Source: Jiella flava
GTDB taxonomy: Bacteria > Pseudomonadota > Alphaproteobacteria > Rhizobiales > Rhizobiaceae
Assembly: GCF_017349315.1 (NCBI RefSeq)
Contig: NZ_JAFMPP010000005.1
Coordinates: 1-64,000, forward strand
Reading direction: 5' to 3'
DNA length: 64,000 bases
Numbering within the stretch: the first letter of the stretch is position 1; each line of letters opens with the position of its first letter. A program made the translations under genes and the position numbers. This document shows, one piece after another, positions 30,438 through 39,806 of the stretch. The notes below the pieces were generated by a model. It did not search any database. It had not been told where the DNA came from and saw only the letters and a program-made list of their open reading frames with translations.

Positions 30438-31028
30438 TCAGTAGCGCGGAGCAGGCTGCGGGATCGGGATGTTGCTGGCGAAGCGCCGCTCCACCCGCGT
30501 CTCGGCATGGCGGGCATTCGGCAGCGGCCGGCCTGCGGCGGTGGGCAGGTTGTGGATTCGGGCCGCGGTCGGCGAGAGGCGCTCGGCCGCAAGCATCGTC
30601 GACGGCGCGCCTGGATTGGAGGGAAGGGCAATGGCCGGGATCGCCGCCGTCGTCATCGTGTCGGGATGCAGCTTGGCAATCCGCTGCTCGGGCTTGGTCT
30701 CCACTGCCGCGGCCGCGGCCGGGGCCGGCGAAGCCGCCGGCACGGCCGGGTTGGCCTCGCGCCGGCGGTTCATGGCGTCGTCGGCGAAATTATAGGCAAG
30801 CGCCATGCCGTCCTTGATCCGGTCGCCGGCAAAGCGGGCGACGTCCCTGCCGGCCGCGCAGGCCGAGGGGGCGCGAGCGCAGAAGTTCGACAGATCGGAA
30901 ACCGCCGCCTGGGCGCCGTAGAGCAGCGCGAAGAGATTGACCGGATGATCGTCCTCGCCTCGACCGCCCGGCACGAACATGGCGATCAGGCCGAGAAAGA
31001 ACGCACATTTGATGACGAAGCGGATCAT
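30438..31028 (-). CDS. DUF5330 family protein
   Basis: 196 residues. N-terminal membrane anchor MIRFVIKCAFFLGLIAMFVP, then ALLYGAQAAVSDLSNFCARAPSACAAGRDVARFAGDRI, the DUF5330 pattern, and a long Ala/Pro-rich low-complexity C-terminus (about 95-196) that is probably disordered. Rhizobiales-restricted family of unknown function. AAGAGG precedes the ATG. Confidence 0.75.
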   Translation of the reverse strand: MIRFVIKCAFFLGLIAMFVPGGRGEDDHPVNLFALLYGAQAAVSDLSNFCARAPSACAAGRDVARFAGDRIKDGMALAYNFADDAMNRRREANPAVPAASPAPAAAAAVETKPEQRIAKLHPDTMTTAAIPAIALPSNPGAPSTMLAAERLSPTAARIHNLPTAAGRPLPNARHAETRVERRFASNIPIPQPAPRY

Positions 31029-31315
31029 CGCCTCTTACCCCGTTGGAATGTTCGCTGCCGCTTGCCGGTCTTGGCGCCGGGGGCGGTCTCGATGCAGCCA
31101 TCATGCCAGGGGGATCGAAAGGGCACGTTGAAACTACGATGAAAATTTTAGCGAAATCCGATTGATTCGTCGTGATCGCAGCGTGGTGGCAACCCAGCGC
31201 GGCGGATCGGCCGAGGGTCACCATTCGTTAACCATAAAACCACCGTTTGACCCGTTCGAGCCCGTCGTTTTCTGGGGACTGCAAGCTTCAGGCAGGCCTT
31301 CCGGCAGGTTGTTTT

Positions 31316-33280
31316 ATGGCTTCTTTAATGCGCGGGCGGCATGATCGGTTCCGTCGGTTGGAAGCGCCACGTATGACGCGGGTGACAAGGCCGGCCGATC
31401 CGGAATTTGCCAAGGTGAGACCAAGAATGCGGCAAGCGTCGAAGCGACCCAAGGACACGATCTGGCGTGTTCCAACGGCCGCAGTCCGCTTCCTGAAGCT
31501 GCGGCTCGACGAGTACGTGGCCCCGTCGGTCGCACCGGTGAGCGAGCGTCGCTTCCAGGCGGGCTTGCTACGCGTTCTTCTGCTGTCTTCGTTTCTCGTC
31601 GCTCTGTGCTTCCCGGTGCTTCTTGCCACCACGACCGGCTCCCCTTTGACCGCGCTGCCGCTCATCCTCGCGGCCCTCGCTTTGTCCTCGGCTGCCTGGC
31701 TGTCGCTGTCTGGCCGCGCCGATATGGTGCTCATGCTGTGGGGAACGATGGCGGCGGCTTTGTTCGGCTGGGCCGCGCTTCGCGGGGCCGTGACGCCAGA
31801 ATTGTCGCTTTGCGTTCTGGCGATCCTGCCGATCGAAGCCTTGATCGCCAAGCGGGCGCGGTTAGCGGCCGGACTGTCGGTCGCCGCAGTCGGTTTCGGG
31901 GCGGTGGTGATCGCCGCGATGGCCAGGGCTGCCGTGGTCCCGCTTTCGGACTTGATGCTCTGCCTGATCGTCGCGCTCTACGGCATTCGCCTTGCCGGCC
32001 AAGCCGCACGGGCGGGCGCTGAGCGCTTAAAGCAAGGAGCGGTCCAGCCGCTCGATCCGCGCTTCGCCCGGCGTCAGGCGGCGGAAGAATTTCGCGCGGT
32101 GATCTTCGAAATCTCTCAGCGCGGCCGGATCGACCACGCGTCGAGCGCGGCGCGCGCGCTCCTGGCGGCCACTGCGTCGGGCCCCTCCGGCGGCACACTG
32201 ACCGGTCGCTTGTTCGGCGAAATTTGCCACGTCGCCGATCGTCTCGCGGTGATGCAGGCGATCGATGTGGCCCGCGCCGGCGGCGTGCCGGCGACGATCG
32301 AGGCGCGCCTCGCCGCGGCTGACGGCGGCTTCAAGCGCTTTGGTCTGGAATTTGCCCATCAAGGCTCGAAGGATGACTTCGAGGATTACGACGTCTTCGT
32401 CTTCGCGCGCGAGATCGTCGTTCCGGACGCGCCGGACGAGACGGCGATCCGCGCCGACCTCGAAGCGGCGCGGGAGGCATCGGCCGCCAAGAGCCGGTTC
32501 CTGGCCACCGTCAGCCACGAGCTGCGCACGCCGCTGAACGCGATCATCGGCTTTTCCGACGTGCTCGATCAGGAGTATTTCGGCCGCTTCGAAAGCGACA
32601 AGCAGAAGGAATATGTCGGACTGATCCGCCATTCCGGCAAGCACCTTCTGTCGCTGGTGAACACGCTGCTCGACGTCTCCAAGATCGAGGCCGGCCGCTA
32701 CGATCTCGAGCTGGAAATCTTCGATCTGTCGACATTGATGGTCGAGATCGGCGACCTGATGCGCGAGGAGGCGCGGCGCAAAGACCTCCGCATCGATGTC
32801 AGGGCCGCGCCTGGCCTCGATCTCGTCGCCGACCGCCGCGCCTGCCATCAAATCCTGCTGAATCTCGTCGCCAATGCGGTGAAGTTCACCGATGCCGGGG
32901 TCGTCACGATCGAAAGCCGGCTCCACAATGGTCTGTGCGAATTGCTGGTCAGCGATACCGGAATCGGCATTGCCGAAGCCGATCTCGAGCGTCTCGGCAT
33001 GCCGTTTGTCCAGCTCTCTTCGGGCGTCTCGCGCCGTTATGAAGGCACCGGCCTTGGCCTGTCTCTGGTCAAAGGTCTGGCTGAACTCCACGGCGGCAGA
33101 ATGACGGTCGAAAGCCAGCCTGGCATCGGCACGATGGTCACCATCGCCCTGCCGGTCGCTGGACCTGCGATTGCCGCCGGCCCATCCGCTTCCATCCCAG
33201 AAAACATCGTCGCGTTGAGTGATGCCCGCAGCAAAACGAACTCCCAAGCGCAAACCCGCGAAGAACGCCGCTCGGCGTGA
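31316..33280 (+). CDS. Membrane sensor histidine kinase, DivJ/PleC-like
   Basis: About 654 residues from the ATG at 31316; ATG 31373 (GGAAG upstream) is an alternative. Five to six membrane segments (about 70-225), a PAS-like linker, HisKA with the phosphoacceptor in FLATVSHELRTPLNAIIGFSDVL, then HATPase boxes N (QILLNLVANAVKF), G1 (VSDTGIGI) and G2 (YEGTGLGLSLVKGL). The H-box and the GFSxxL continuation resemble the DivJ/PleC/PdhS kinases that act on DivK in the alphaproteobacterial cell-cycle network. No response regulator is adjacent, fitting an orphan kinase. The DivJ assignment is an inference. Confidence 0.8.
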   Translation: MASLMRGRHDRFRRLEAPRMTRVTRPADPEFAKVRPRMRQASKRPKDTIWRVPTAAVRFLKLRLDEYVAPSVAPVSERRFQAGLLRVLLLSSFLVALCFPVLLATTTGSPLTALPLILAALALSSAAWLSLSGRADMVLMLWGTMAAALFGWAALRGAVTPELSLCVLAILPIEALIAKRARLAAGLSVAAVGFGAVVIAAMARAAVVPLSDLMLCLIVALYGIRLAGQAARAGAERLKQGAVQPLDPRFARRQAAEEFRAVIFEISQRGRIDHASSAARALLAATASGPSGGTLTGRLFGEICHVADRLAVMQAIDVARAGGVPATIEARLAAADGGFKRFGLEFAHQGSKDDFEDYDVFVFAREIVVPDAPDETAIRADLEAAREASAAKSRFLATVSHELRTPLNAIIGFSDVLDQEYFGRFESDKQKEYVGLIRHSGKHLLSLVNTLLDVSKIEAGRYDLELEIFDLSTLMVEIGDLMREEARRKDLRIDVRAAPGLDLVADRRACHQILLNLVANAVKFTDAGVVTIESRLHNGLCELLVSDTGIGIAEADLERLGMPFVQLSSGVSRRYEGTGLGLSLVKGLAELHGGRMTVESQPGIGTMVTIALPVAGPAIAAGPSASIPENIVALSDARSKTNSQAQTREERRSA

Positions 33281-33962
33281 ATCCGGTCTGCTCGCAGGTG
33301 TGGCGGCGCTCGCGGTGCGAGGCGCCCATAGCTTTGCGCGCCTCGTCGCGAGCCGCCCCGCGACGTCCGTCGGCAGTGCGGCCTTCATCGTGCTGTTCGC
33401 CGCCGTTTCGGTCAACGGTCTCTATGAGCAGCATGGGCGTCATCCCAATCCGATGCTGATCACCCGCACCGCGGCCCTCAAAACTGTGCGGGCGCCGGCG
33501 CCGAGCGATCGTCCCGAGCCGGAATCGCCAGCGGCCGCATCGGCTTCGCAAACGGCCAAGGCGCCTGTCGCGGCGCCGCTGCGCCAATCCGCGCAGAGGG
33601 ACAAAGCCGACAAGATTCCGGCGCCGGCGCCGCGCCCGCTGGAAACGCCCGATCCCGAGCAGACCGCCTCGATCGAGGCGGTGCAGGGAGGGCGGGTCGT
33701 CCCGGCGCCGCGCCCGCCGGTCGACCCTGCCGAGCAGGCCGTCGATCATCGTCTGGCCGCCCTCAGCCCGATCGAGCGGGTCAAGCGGATCCAGGCGGCG
33801 TTGACCGCCGCTCAGGTCGCGCAACTCGAGCCCGACGGCATTGTCGGCGAGAAGACCCGCACCGCGATCCGCACCTTCCAGGCGCTCGAGGGCATGGATG
33901 TGAATGGCGAACCGAACTTGCAGTTGCTGAGGCGCATGGCGCGGATCGGCCTCGTGCACTGA
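33222..33962 (+). CDS. Membrane-anchored peptidoglycan-binding-domain protein
   Basis: 246 residues from ATG 33222. A basic cytoplasmic N-terminus, one membrane segment (VGSAAFIVLFAAVSVNGLY), a Pro/Ala-rich linker (about 85-180), and a C-terminal PG_binding_1 domain with RVKRIQAALTAAQ...LEPDGIVGEKTRTAIRTFQ. It overlaps the 3' end of the histidine kinase by 59 bases in another frame, so the two are coupled. It probably links the kinase locus to envelope or division functions. Confidence 0.8.
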   Translation: MPAAKRTPKRKPAKNAARRESGLLAGVAALAVRGAHSFARLVASRPATSVGSAAFIVLFAAVSVNGLYEQHGRHPNPMLITRTAALKTVRAPAPSDRPEPESPAAASASQTAKAPVAAPLRQSAQRDKADKIPAPAPRPLETPDPEQTASIEAVQGGRVVPAPRPPVDPAEQAVDHRLAALSPIERVKRIQAALTAAQVAQLEPDGIVGEKTRTAIRTFQALEGMDVNGEPNLQLLRRMARIGLVH

Positions 33963-34049
33963 TCCCGGCGATGCCGGCGGCGACATTGCCGTAAAGGCTT
34001 GCCGCCGGATGGCTTTCGCTTTTCAGGGCGATGCTCTACTGCGGCTCTC

Positions 34050-34382
34050 ATGCGGATCACCAGCGAACTCTTCGTTGCCCAATTGTCGCGCCGGCTCTTT
34101 GCTGCGGGCGAATTCGCGGCTGTGCTGAGGCGGGGGGCGGACGCCGCAGGGGCGATTTTCGTCATCGCCCGGCCGCGTAGCGGCGCAGTGCGTCTGTTCG
34201 GGCCGGCGGTGCAGAGCCTGTCCAGCGAGAGCGCCTCGCGTCTCTTTATGGAAGAATCGGCGGGCGACGACGCGGCGATTGATCAGCGGTTTGAGCGCGA
34301 GGCCCGTTTCGACCCTGATTTCTGGGTGATCGAGATCGAGACCGATCGGCCTGAAGACTTCATTGACATCGTCGACGGCTGA
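34050..34382 (+). CDS. DUF1491 family protein
   Basis: 110 residues starting MRITSELFVAQLSRRLFAAGEFAAVLRRGADAAGAIF, the DUF1491 pattern, and ending ARFDPDFWVIEIETDRPEDFIDIV. A small soluble alphaproteobacterial protein of unknown function. No clear ribosome-binding site is seen before the chosen ATG. It sits 87 bases after the peptidoglycan-binding gene on the same strand. Confidence 0.78.
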   Translation: MRITSELFVAQLSRRLFAAGEFAAVLRRGADAAGAIFVIARPRSGAVRLFGPAVQSLSSESASRLFMEESAGDDAAIDQRFEREARFDPDFWVIEIETDRPEDFIDIVDG

Positions 34383-34619
34383 CCGCGGCATCATCGGCCC
34401 AGACCGGCTATCGGCTCTGTGATCGCAGGGCGCCCGCACCGCCTGCGACCGTGGCGTGGGAGAGACGGATACGGGCTGGATCGTCGCAAAACCCGGCGAA
34501 AGCCGCGGACGTTCGGAGGCTCGCTGGTCCATGACGCTTGGGGGCGGCAAGTTCCACGATAGTTTCAAATGATGAAATCGCCAGACCGCCGGAGCAAGTG
34601 ACGACAGGAACCGAAGCCC

Positions 34620-34853
34620 GTGTACGAGCGCGCCGTCAAACGTCTGGAAGACCCCGAATTGATCAGTGCCCTCGTCACAGCGCTTTTGAAAGCCGGATAT
34701 GACCGCGATACGATCGAGAACGCGCTGATCCGTCAGGCGCCGGTGGATCTCGATGTTCTGGCCGATTGCTACGAGCGGCTGGCTGCTGCCGGTGCGGCGT
34801 TGCACGAGGCCGCCGGCGAGCCGCCGGTGATCCGCAGCAGTCGCGCGGCCTGA
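34620..34853 (+). CDS. Small hypothetical protein
   Basis: 77 residues from a GTG at 34620, with AGGAACCG upstream. It is acidic and predicted helical (ISALVTALLKAGYDRDTIENALIRQ). No family recognised. The codon use looks native. The 237 bases before it contain no other gene. It could be spurious. Confidence 0.4.
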   Translation: MYERAVKRLEDPELISALVTALLKAGYDRDTIENALIRQAPVDLDVLADCYERLAAAGAALHEAAGEPPVIRSSRAA

Positions 34854-34906
34854 CGATCACCCCGCGGATCACACCGCTCCGCGCCTTTGCCTGATTCGAC
34901 CACATC

Positions 34907-35040
34907 TAGCGCGCCGTGCGCTCAATAGGACGCGCACAGGACGCGCACTCTGATTGAGTCGACGCATCGTGCTTTCCAAGAATCGATTCCGATTTTCGGG
35001 CCGATGCTCAGAGCGATGCGCCATCCGACGCATCGCTTTT
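34907..35040 (-). repeat. Dispersed palindromic intergenic element, copy D (inverted)
   Basis: On the minus strand this reads GAGCATCGGCCCGAAAATCG, core, AAAGCACGATGCGTCGACTC, then two CGCGTCCT units, i.e. the same order as copies B and E. The adjacent stem AGCGATGCG/CGCATCGCT at 35012-35037 followed by TTTT could terminate plus-strand transcripts. Confidence 0.8.
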
Positions 35041-35060
35041 GTTCGCCAGGGGACGGCCGC

Positions 35061-36143
35061 TTAACTGGCGCGGCTTTCACCGGCGTCCTCGATCGCGTCC
35101 TTCAGCACCGGCGTCGCCATGCCGGCCATCACCGCGTGAATGTCGACGCTGCCGACCGTCTTGCCGCTCTTGTCGGTGACCTCGGCCCGATCGACACCTT
35201 CTTCGGTCATACGTCGCGCCACCTCTTCGAGCACGGTGTTTTCGGGCACCGAGATCGCCTCACTGGACGGGTTCGCAGTTGCCGCCGGCTGCGTGCTGTC
35301 CATGATCGTGCCGGCCTCGATCACCCGTCCGCGATTGACCTCTCGTACGAAGGACGAGATGTAATCGTCGGCTGGGTCGAGGACGATCTCTTGGCCGGTG
35401 CCCTGCTGGACGATCTCGCCGTCGCGCAAGATTGCGATCCGGTCGCCGAGGCGTAGCGCCTCGTCGAGATCGTGGGTGATGAAGACGATGGTCTTCGACA
35501 GCTCCTTTTGAAGATCGAGCAGCACCGATTGCATGTCGGTGCGGATCAGCGGATCGAGGGCCGAAAAGGCCTCGTCCATGAGCAGGATGTCGGCGTCCGT
35601 CGCCAGCGCCCGGGCAAGGCCGACGCGCTGCTGCATGCCGCCGGAGAGTTGGGCCGGATAGTTGTCCTCGTAGCCGGCAAGGCCCACCCGCTCGATCCAG
35701 CGTGAGGCACCCTGGCGCTGCTCGGCCTTGGACTTGCCCATCACATGCAGGCCATAGGCGACATTGTCGACCACCGTCTTGTGCGGCAGCAGGGCGAAGC
35801 GCTGGAAGACCATGGAGATTTTGTGCCGGCGAAAATCCCGCAGCTGGCGCTCTGACATTTTGAGGACGTCCTCGCCCTCGACGATGACTTCGCCGGCGGA
35901 GGGTTCGATCAGCCGGTTGAGATGGCGGATCAGCGTCGACTTGCCGGAGCCCGACAGGCCCATCACCACCTGAATGCCGCCGGCCGGCATGTCGATGTTG
36001 ATGTCCTTCAGGCCGAGCACATGGCCATGCTCGGCGAGAAGATCGCTTTTCGACAGGCCTTGTTTGACCTTCTCGACCATCGCCCGGTCGTTGCCGCCGA
36101 AGATCTTGTAGAGGTGGCGGATCTGGATTGCGGTCTCAGCCAT
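35061..36143 (-). CDS. choV: Glycine betaine/choline ABC transporter ATP-binding protein
   Basis: 360 residues from the ATG at 36143. Walker A GLSGSGKST (62-70), signature LSGGMQQRVG, Walker B ILLMDEAFSALDP and HDLDEALRLGD. The C-terminal part (about 265-345) is a degenerate CBS-like region typical of ProV/ChoV/OpuAA, which senses ionic strength in OpuA. It overlaps the permease gene by eight bases. The choV symbol follows gene order and similarity to the rhizobial choXWV system; ProV is the equivalent name. Confidence 0.88.
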   Translation of the reverse strand: MAETAIQIRHLYKIFGGNDRAMVEKVKQGLSKSDLLAEHGHVLGLKDINIDMPAGGIQVVMGLSGSGKSTLIRHLNRLIEPSAGEVIVEGEDVLKMSERQLRDFRRHKISMVFQRFALLPHKTVVDNVAYGLHVMGKSKAEQRQGASRWIERVGLAGYEDNYPAQLSGGMQQRVGLARALATDADILLMDEAFSALDPLIRTDMQSVLLDLQKELSKTIVFITHDLDEALRLGDRIAILRDGEIVQQGTGQEIVLDPADDYISSFVREVNRGRVIEAGTIMDSTQPAATANPSSEAISVPENTVLEEVARRMTEEGVDRAEVTDKSGKTVGSVDIHAVMAGMATPVLKDAIEDAGESRAS

Positions 36144-37047
36144 GGGAAGCCTCCCGGTGGCGCTGCAGCCGTTTGCCATAGGCCTGGCTGGTTCGGTCGA
36201 AGATGATGGCGATGGCAACGATCGCCATACCGTTGAGGACACCTTGGGTGAAGTACTGGTTGGTGATCGCCTGCAGCACCGGCTGTCCCAATCCGCGCAC
36301 GCCGATCAGCGAGGCGACGACGACCATCGCGAGGGCCATCATGATGGTCTGGTTGATGCCGGCCATGATGGTTGGCAGCGACAGCGGCAGCTGCACTTCG
36401 ATCAGCTTCTGCCAGCCGGAGGAGCCGAAGGCGTTGGCGGCTTCGAGCACCTCCTTGTCGACCAGGCGAATGCCGAGATTGGTCAGCCGGATGATCGGCG
36501 GCATGGCATAGATGACGACGACGATGAGGCCCGGAATGATGCCGATGCCGAGCAGCATGACGATCGGGATGAGATAGACGAAGGAGGGCATGGTCTGCAT
36601 CACGTCGAGGATCGGATTGATCGCGGCCTGCAGCTTGTCGGAGCGCGACATGGCGATGCCGATCGGCATGCCGATCAGGATCGACAAAAAGGTACAGACG
36701 GTGATGATCGACAAGGTGCTCATCGTGTCCTCCCACATGCCGAACATGCCGATCAGAACGAGCGCGACGAGGGTGCCGATGGTGATCTTGATCGAACGGC
36801 TGGCGAACCAGACGATGGCGACGATGACGGCCAACACGATCCACCAGGGTGTATGAATCAGAAGGTTTTCAAACCAGAGCAGGAAATCCAGCAGCGGGCG
36901 GAAGAAGCTTTCGATCGAATCTCCCCAGGCGCGGGAGAAGGCGCGGTAATGCTGGTCGATGTTGCGCGACAAAAGCCGTAGATCGCGACCGGCGATTTGA
37001 GGAAATTCGAGCATCCAGCTCGGGAGGCCTTTGAACACGGATTCCAA
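36136..37047 (-). CDS. choW: Glycine betaine/choline ABC transporter permease
   Basis: 303 residues from an apparent TTG at 37047, which has AAGGAA upstream; ATG 37014 is possible. A hydrophilic N-terminus is followed by six to seven membrane helices and the ProW-type core MQTMPSFVYLIPIVMLLGIG and EAANAFGSSGWQKLIEVQLPLSLPTIMAGINQ with the EAA loop. It forms the channel for the betaine/choline importer with ChoV and the downstream-acting ChoX. Confidence 0.88.
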   Translation of the reverse strand: MESVFKGLPSWMLEFPQIAGRDLRLLSRNIDQHYRAFSRAWGDSIESFFRPLLDFLLWFENLLIHTPWWIVLAVIVAIVWFASRSIKITIGTLVALVLIGMFGMWEDTMSTLSIITVCTFLSILIGMPIGIAMSRSDKLQAAINPILDVMQTMPSFVYLIPIVMLLGIGIIPGLIVVVIYAMPPIIRLTNLGIRLVDKEVLEAANAFGSSGWQKLIEVQLPLSLPTIMAGINQTIMMALAMVVVASLIGVRGLGQPVLQAITNQYFTQGVLNGMAIVAIAIIFDRTSQAYGKRLQRHREASHG

Positions 37048-37128
37048 ATGTCAGGTTTCCTTGTTTTTGCGGAGCTTGTCTGCTCCGTCCGGATTGTTGG
37101 TGACGCTGCGCGAGGCGCGATCGGTCGC

Positions 37129-37161
37129 AAAAAGACCCCGGACGATCTGCACCGTCCGGGG
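37129..37161 (-). terminator. Intrinsic terminator between choX and choW
   Basis: On the minus strand a 9-bp stem CCCCGGACG/CGTCCGGGG with an 8-base loop is followed by TCTTTTTG. It lies in the 260-base spacer between the binding-protein gene and the permease gene. Such hairpins commonly stop most transcripts after the binding protein so that it is made in excess. Confidence 0.75.
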
Positions 37162-37308
37162 CCAAGTCAGGTTTATGGCAAAAGAGTCGACGTTGGGGTC
37201 GCAGTCCCGGCCTCAGCCAGATCGCGGCGCCGACCGCCATTGTTCGCGGAAGGCATGACCTCCTGCGGCAATCCGTGCAAGACTGGCCGTTTCGCCAAGC
37301 CCGTCACC

Positions 37309-38307
37309 TCAAAGCGCGCCCTTGATCTTCTTGGCGGCCTCCGGCGAGACCCACTTGGTCCAAATGTCGGCGTTGTTCTCCAGGAAATGATAGGCGGTGT
37401 CCTCGCCGGTCGCCTGATTGTCTTCCTTCCAGGCCAGAAGCTTGTTGACCGTCTCATTGTGCCAGGAGCGGGTGTCGAAATATTCCTTCACGCCATTCGT
37501 CATCTTTTCGATCTTCGGCGTGACGATCGTGTAGACCTCGGACTTGGTCCAGGCATTCTTCTTCGGATCCGCGCAGTCGGCGACGGTGGTGCAGCTCTGC
37601 CATTCCTTGGCGTCGTATTTCACGCCGAAGTCGAGCTTGACCATCGGATATTTGCCGAGAATGGCGGTCGGCGCCCAGTAATAGCCGAACCACGGCTCCT
37701 TCTTCTCGTAAGCGTTGGCGATCGAGCCGTCGAGGCCGGCGGCCGAGCCGGTATCGACCAGGACGAAGCCCTTTTCGCCGGCCTTATAAGCCTTGAAGAG
37801 ATTGGCCGAGGTGATCTGGCAGCCCCAGCCCGCAGGGCAGTTGTAGAAGGCTCCCTTGGACGGATCTTCCTTCGAGGGGAACAATTCCGGATGGCTGAAG
37901 GCGTCCTCGACGGTTTTGATCTCGGGATGCGCCTCGGCCATGTATTTCGGAATCCAGAAGCCTTCCTCGCCGCCGTCCTTGAGGACCTCGGAGGCGAAGA
38001 ACACACGCTTCTCGTCGGCGGCCTTGTCGATCTGCTCGCGGAACTGATTGACCCACATCTCCGGCGCAACGTCGGGTTCCTGCTTTTCCGTCATCGACGA
38101 GAAGGTCGGCATCGTATCGCCGGGAACCAGCGTGACGTCGCAGCCGTAACCCTCCTTGAGGACGATCTTGTCGATATTGGCCATGACCTCGGCCGAAGCC
38201 CAGTTCATGTTCGAAATCGTGACGTTGCAGCTGTCCTGCGCCTGAGCGGCCGGTGCCAGGCCAAGCAACGCGGTTGCGATGACAGACGATGCCAGGAAAT
38301 GTTTCAT
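37309..38307 (-). CDS. choX: Choline/glycine betaine ABC transporter substrate-binding protein
   Basis: 332 residues. Signal peptide MKHFLASSVIATALLGLAPAAQAQ, then an OpuAC-type domain with NWASAEVMANIDKIVLKEGYG, aromatic-rich FYNCPAGWGCQ, EPWFGYYWAPTAIL (potential aromatic box for quaternary ammonium) and paired cysteines. GGGAGA precedes the ATG. Located periplasmically, it delivers betaine, choline or a related osmolyte to ChoWV. The exact ligand is inferred from the family. Confidence 0.87.
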   Translation of the reverse strand: MKHFLASSVIATALLGLAPAAQAQDSCNVTISNMNWASAEVMANIDKIVLKEGYGCDVTLVPGDTMPTFSSMTEKQEPDVAPEMWVNQFREQIDKAADEKRVFFASEVLKDGGEEGFWIPKYMAEAHPEIKTVEDAFSHPELFPSKEDPSKGAFYNCPAGWGCQITSANLFKAYKAGEKGFVLVDTGSAAGLDGSIANAYEKKEPWFGYYWAPTAILGKYPMVKLDFGVKYDAKEWQSCTTVADCADPKKNAWTKSEVYTIVTPKIEKMTNGVKEYFDTRSWHNETVNKLLAWKEDNQATGEDTAYHFLENNADIWTKWVSPEAAKKIKGAL

Positions 38308-38658
38308 GGGTTCTCCCTGAGATAACGACCAAGACGAGAATTGCAGGAATTACCGTAAAGATCGTCGAGAAGATGCATGGATGATTACGAGATCATTCAT
38401 CGCTGATTTGCCCGGCCGATCAATCGCCGTGGCGTGACGGTGACAAGGCTAGACTTTGTGGCGCCGCATGCCAACCGGCCACATTCAGAAATTCTTCAAA
38501 AAATTCGGATTTTCTGACGCATGCGCTGTTTTGCCCGATCTGGACTGGGCAGTGCGCCGCAGATCAAGATGGTTGCAAATCGGCGGCGCACCGTCATACT
38601 GCACTGCACAATACTCTTGGATGGGCACGACTGATCGAATCCCACAGGGAGACTGCGC
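38308..38658. other. Divergent intergenic region upstream of choX
   Basis: About 350 bases between choX (minus) and a plus-strand gene. It holds the presumed choX promoter and a short AT-rich tract near 38485 (TTCTTCAAAAAATTCGGATTTT). ACAGGGAG at about 38644-38651 is the ribosome-binding site of the next gene. No gene is recognised. Confidence 0.4.
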
Positions 38659-39084
38659 GTGCACAATGACAACTCGCTTCAGGTTTTGGCGCTGGATGCT
38701 GCAAAGTCAGCCCGCGACCGGGCATCGACTCCGGAGGCGGCGCCATCGACGCTCGATGCGGTCATGACCATGCTTTACGAGGTGCCTCTGGTCCTGGCGC
38801 TCCGCATTCCCAAGCTGATGAGCGAGACCGGGACGTTTTCGCCGCTTGAGCGGACCGAAACCCGTCAGGCGATCGTTGAAAAATCCGGGGCTGCGTTCGA
38901 GGGCGCGGTAGCCGCTCAGGTCGCTGCGATCGCGGCTCTTTTGACCTTGCAGGCGGAAACCATGAGCGGGCGTTTGATGCCCTGGCATGTCTTCGGCGCG
39001 GTCGATGCGGTCGTTGCCGCGGGGCTGGCGCCGAGCGTCGAGCGTCTCCGGGCCAATGACGATCGCCTTTCTCGCGAGCGTTGA
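38659..39084 (+). CDS. Hypothetical all-helical protein (phasin-like architecture)
   Basis: 141 residues from a GTG with AGGGAG upstream. EVPLVLALRIPKLMSETG, then TRQAIVEKSGAAFEGAVAAQVAAIAALLTLQAE, look like an amphipathic helical bundle resembling phasins or other surface-coating proteins. No confident family is known to me. It is divergent from the betaine transporter and followed by a long gene-free stretch. Confidence 0.5.
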   Translation: MHNDNSLQVLALDAAKSARDRASTPEAAPSTLDAVMTMLYEVPLVLALRIPKLMSETGTFSPLERTETRQAIVEKSGAAFEGAVAAQVAAIAALLTLQAETMSGRLMPWHVFGAVDAVVAAGLAPSVERLRANDDRLSRER

Positions 39085-39806
39085 GACCGCTGGGGCAAGA
39101 TGGTTTGAGGCTTTCGGTCAGGCACCGCTTTCGTGTGTCGGGCGCGGGCATTTCGGATCGAACGTCATCCCACGGACTATTTCTGCCGTGGTAAAGAGAA
39201 CGGTAACAGACTTCGGATAAACCTTGTTTCGACACCGGATGTCGCCGGCCTCGAAGAAGGTCTTGCGTGTCGAGGCGCTACATCCGGTGTTCGTTCTGAC
39301 TATTGTTGTTGCGTTTACGTGTTTCGTTGCAGAGCGAGGGCGATAGGCTTCGATTCTTTCTTTCGATTTGAAAGGCTTGATTCGCGCGCTGTAGTCATTT
39401 TCGCTTTTTTAAAGGCCGTTCTGGAGCCGAATCTTAGCGCGCCGTGGTTTGATCGGACGCATCAGGCATGAGGCTGTCGCGAGCCTTCTGGCCACAAAGC
39501 GACAGACCCTGCACGCGCTTTGCATGTCGACCGCCCGGCTTGTCATCGCCCAGCCAAGGCCGGCGCAATTTGCCGGACAAAATCGCACCGAGATGCAACG
39601 GTGCGGCGCGAATCGATCCAGATCGCCCATTATGCGCTGTTCAAACTGAACGCTATCGTCTAGTTCGAATCGTGAAGCATCAATTGGAGGCCTGTCTGCA
39701 GGGTCTCGAGTGGCACGATGCGACGTCTCACGGAGCGGGCGCGGCCTGCGTGGGATGTGGGGCAAGGCGGCGCGCGAAGGCGGCAACGCTTTCGATCGGA
39801 GGGTTC
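39085..39806. other. Gene-poor region of about 720 bases
   Basis: Short frames occur but none has a recognisable family or clear ribosome-binding site. Composition is less GC-biased around 39280-39420 (GTTGTTGCGTTTACG, CGATTCTTTCTTTCG). AGCGCGCCGTGG at about 39437 and CGGACGCATCAGG resemble the outer end of the dispersed palindromic element. The last bases (GATCGGAGGGTTC) are the ribosome-binding site of the TetR gene. Confidence 0.4.
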
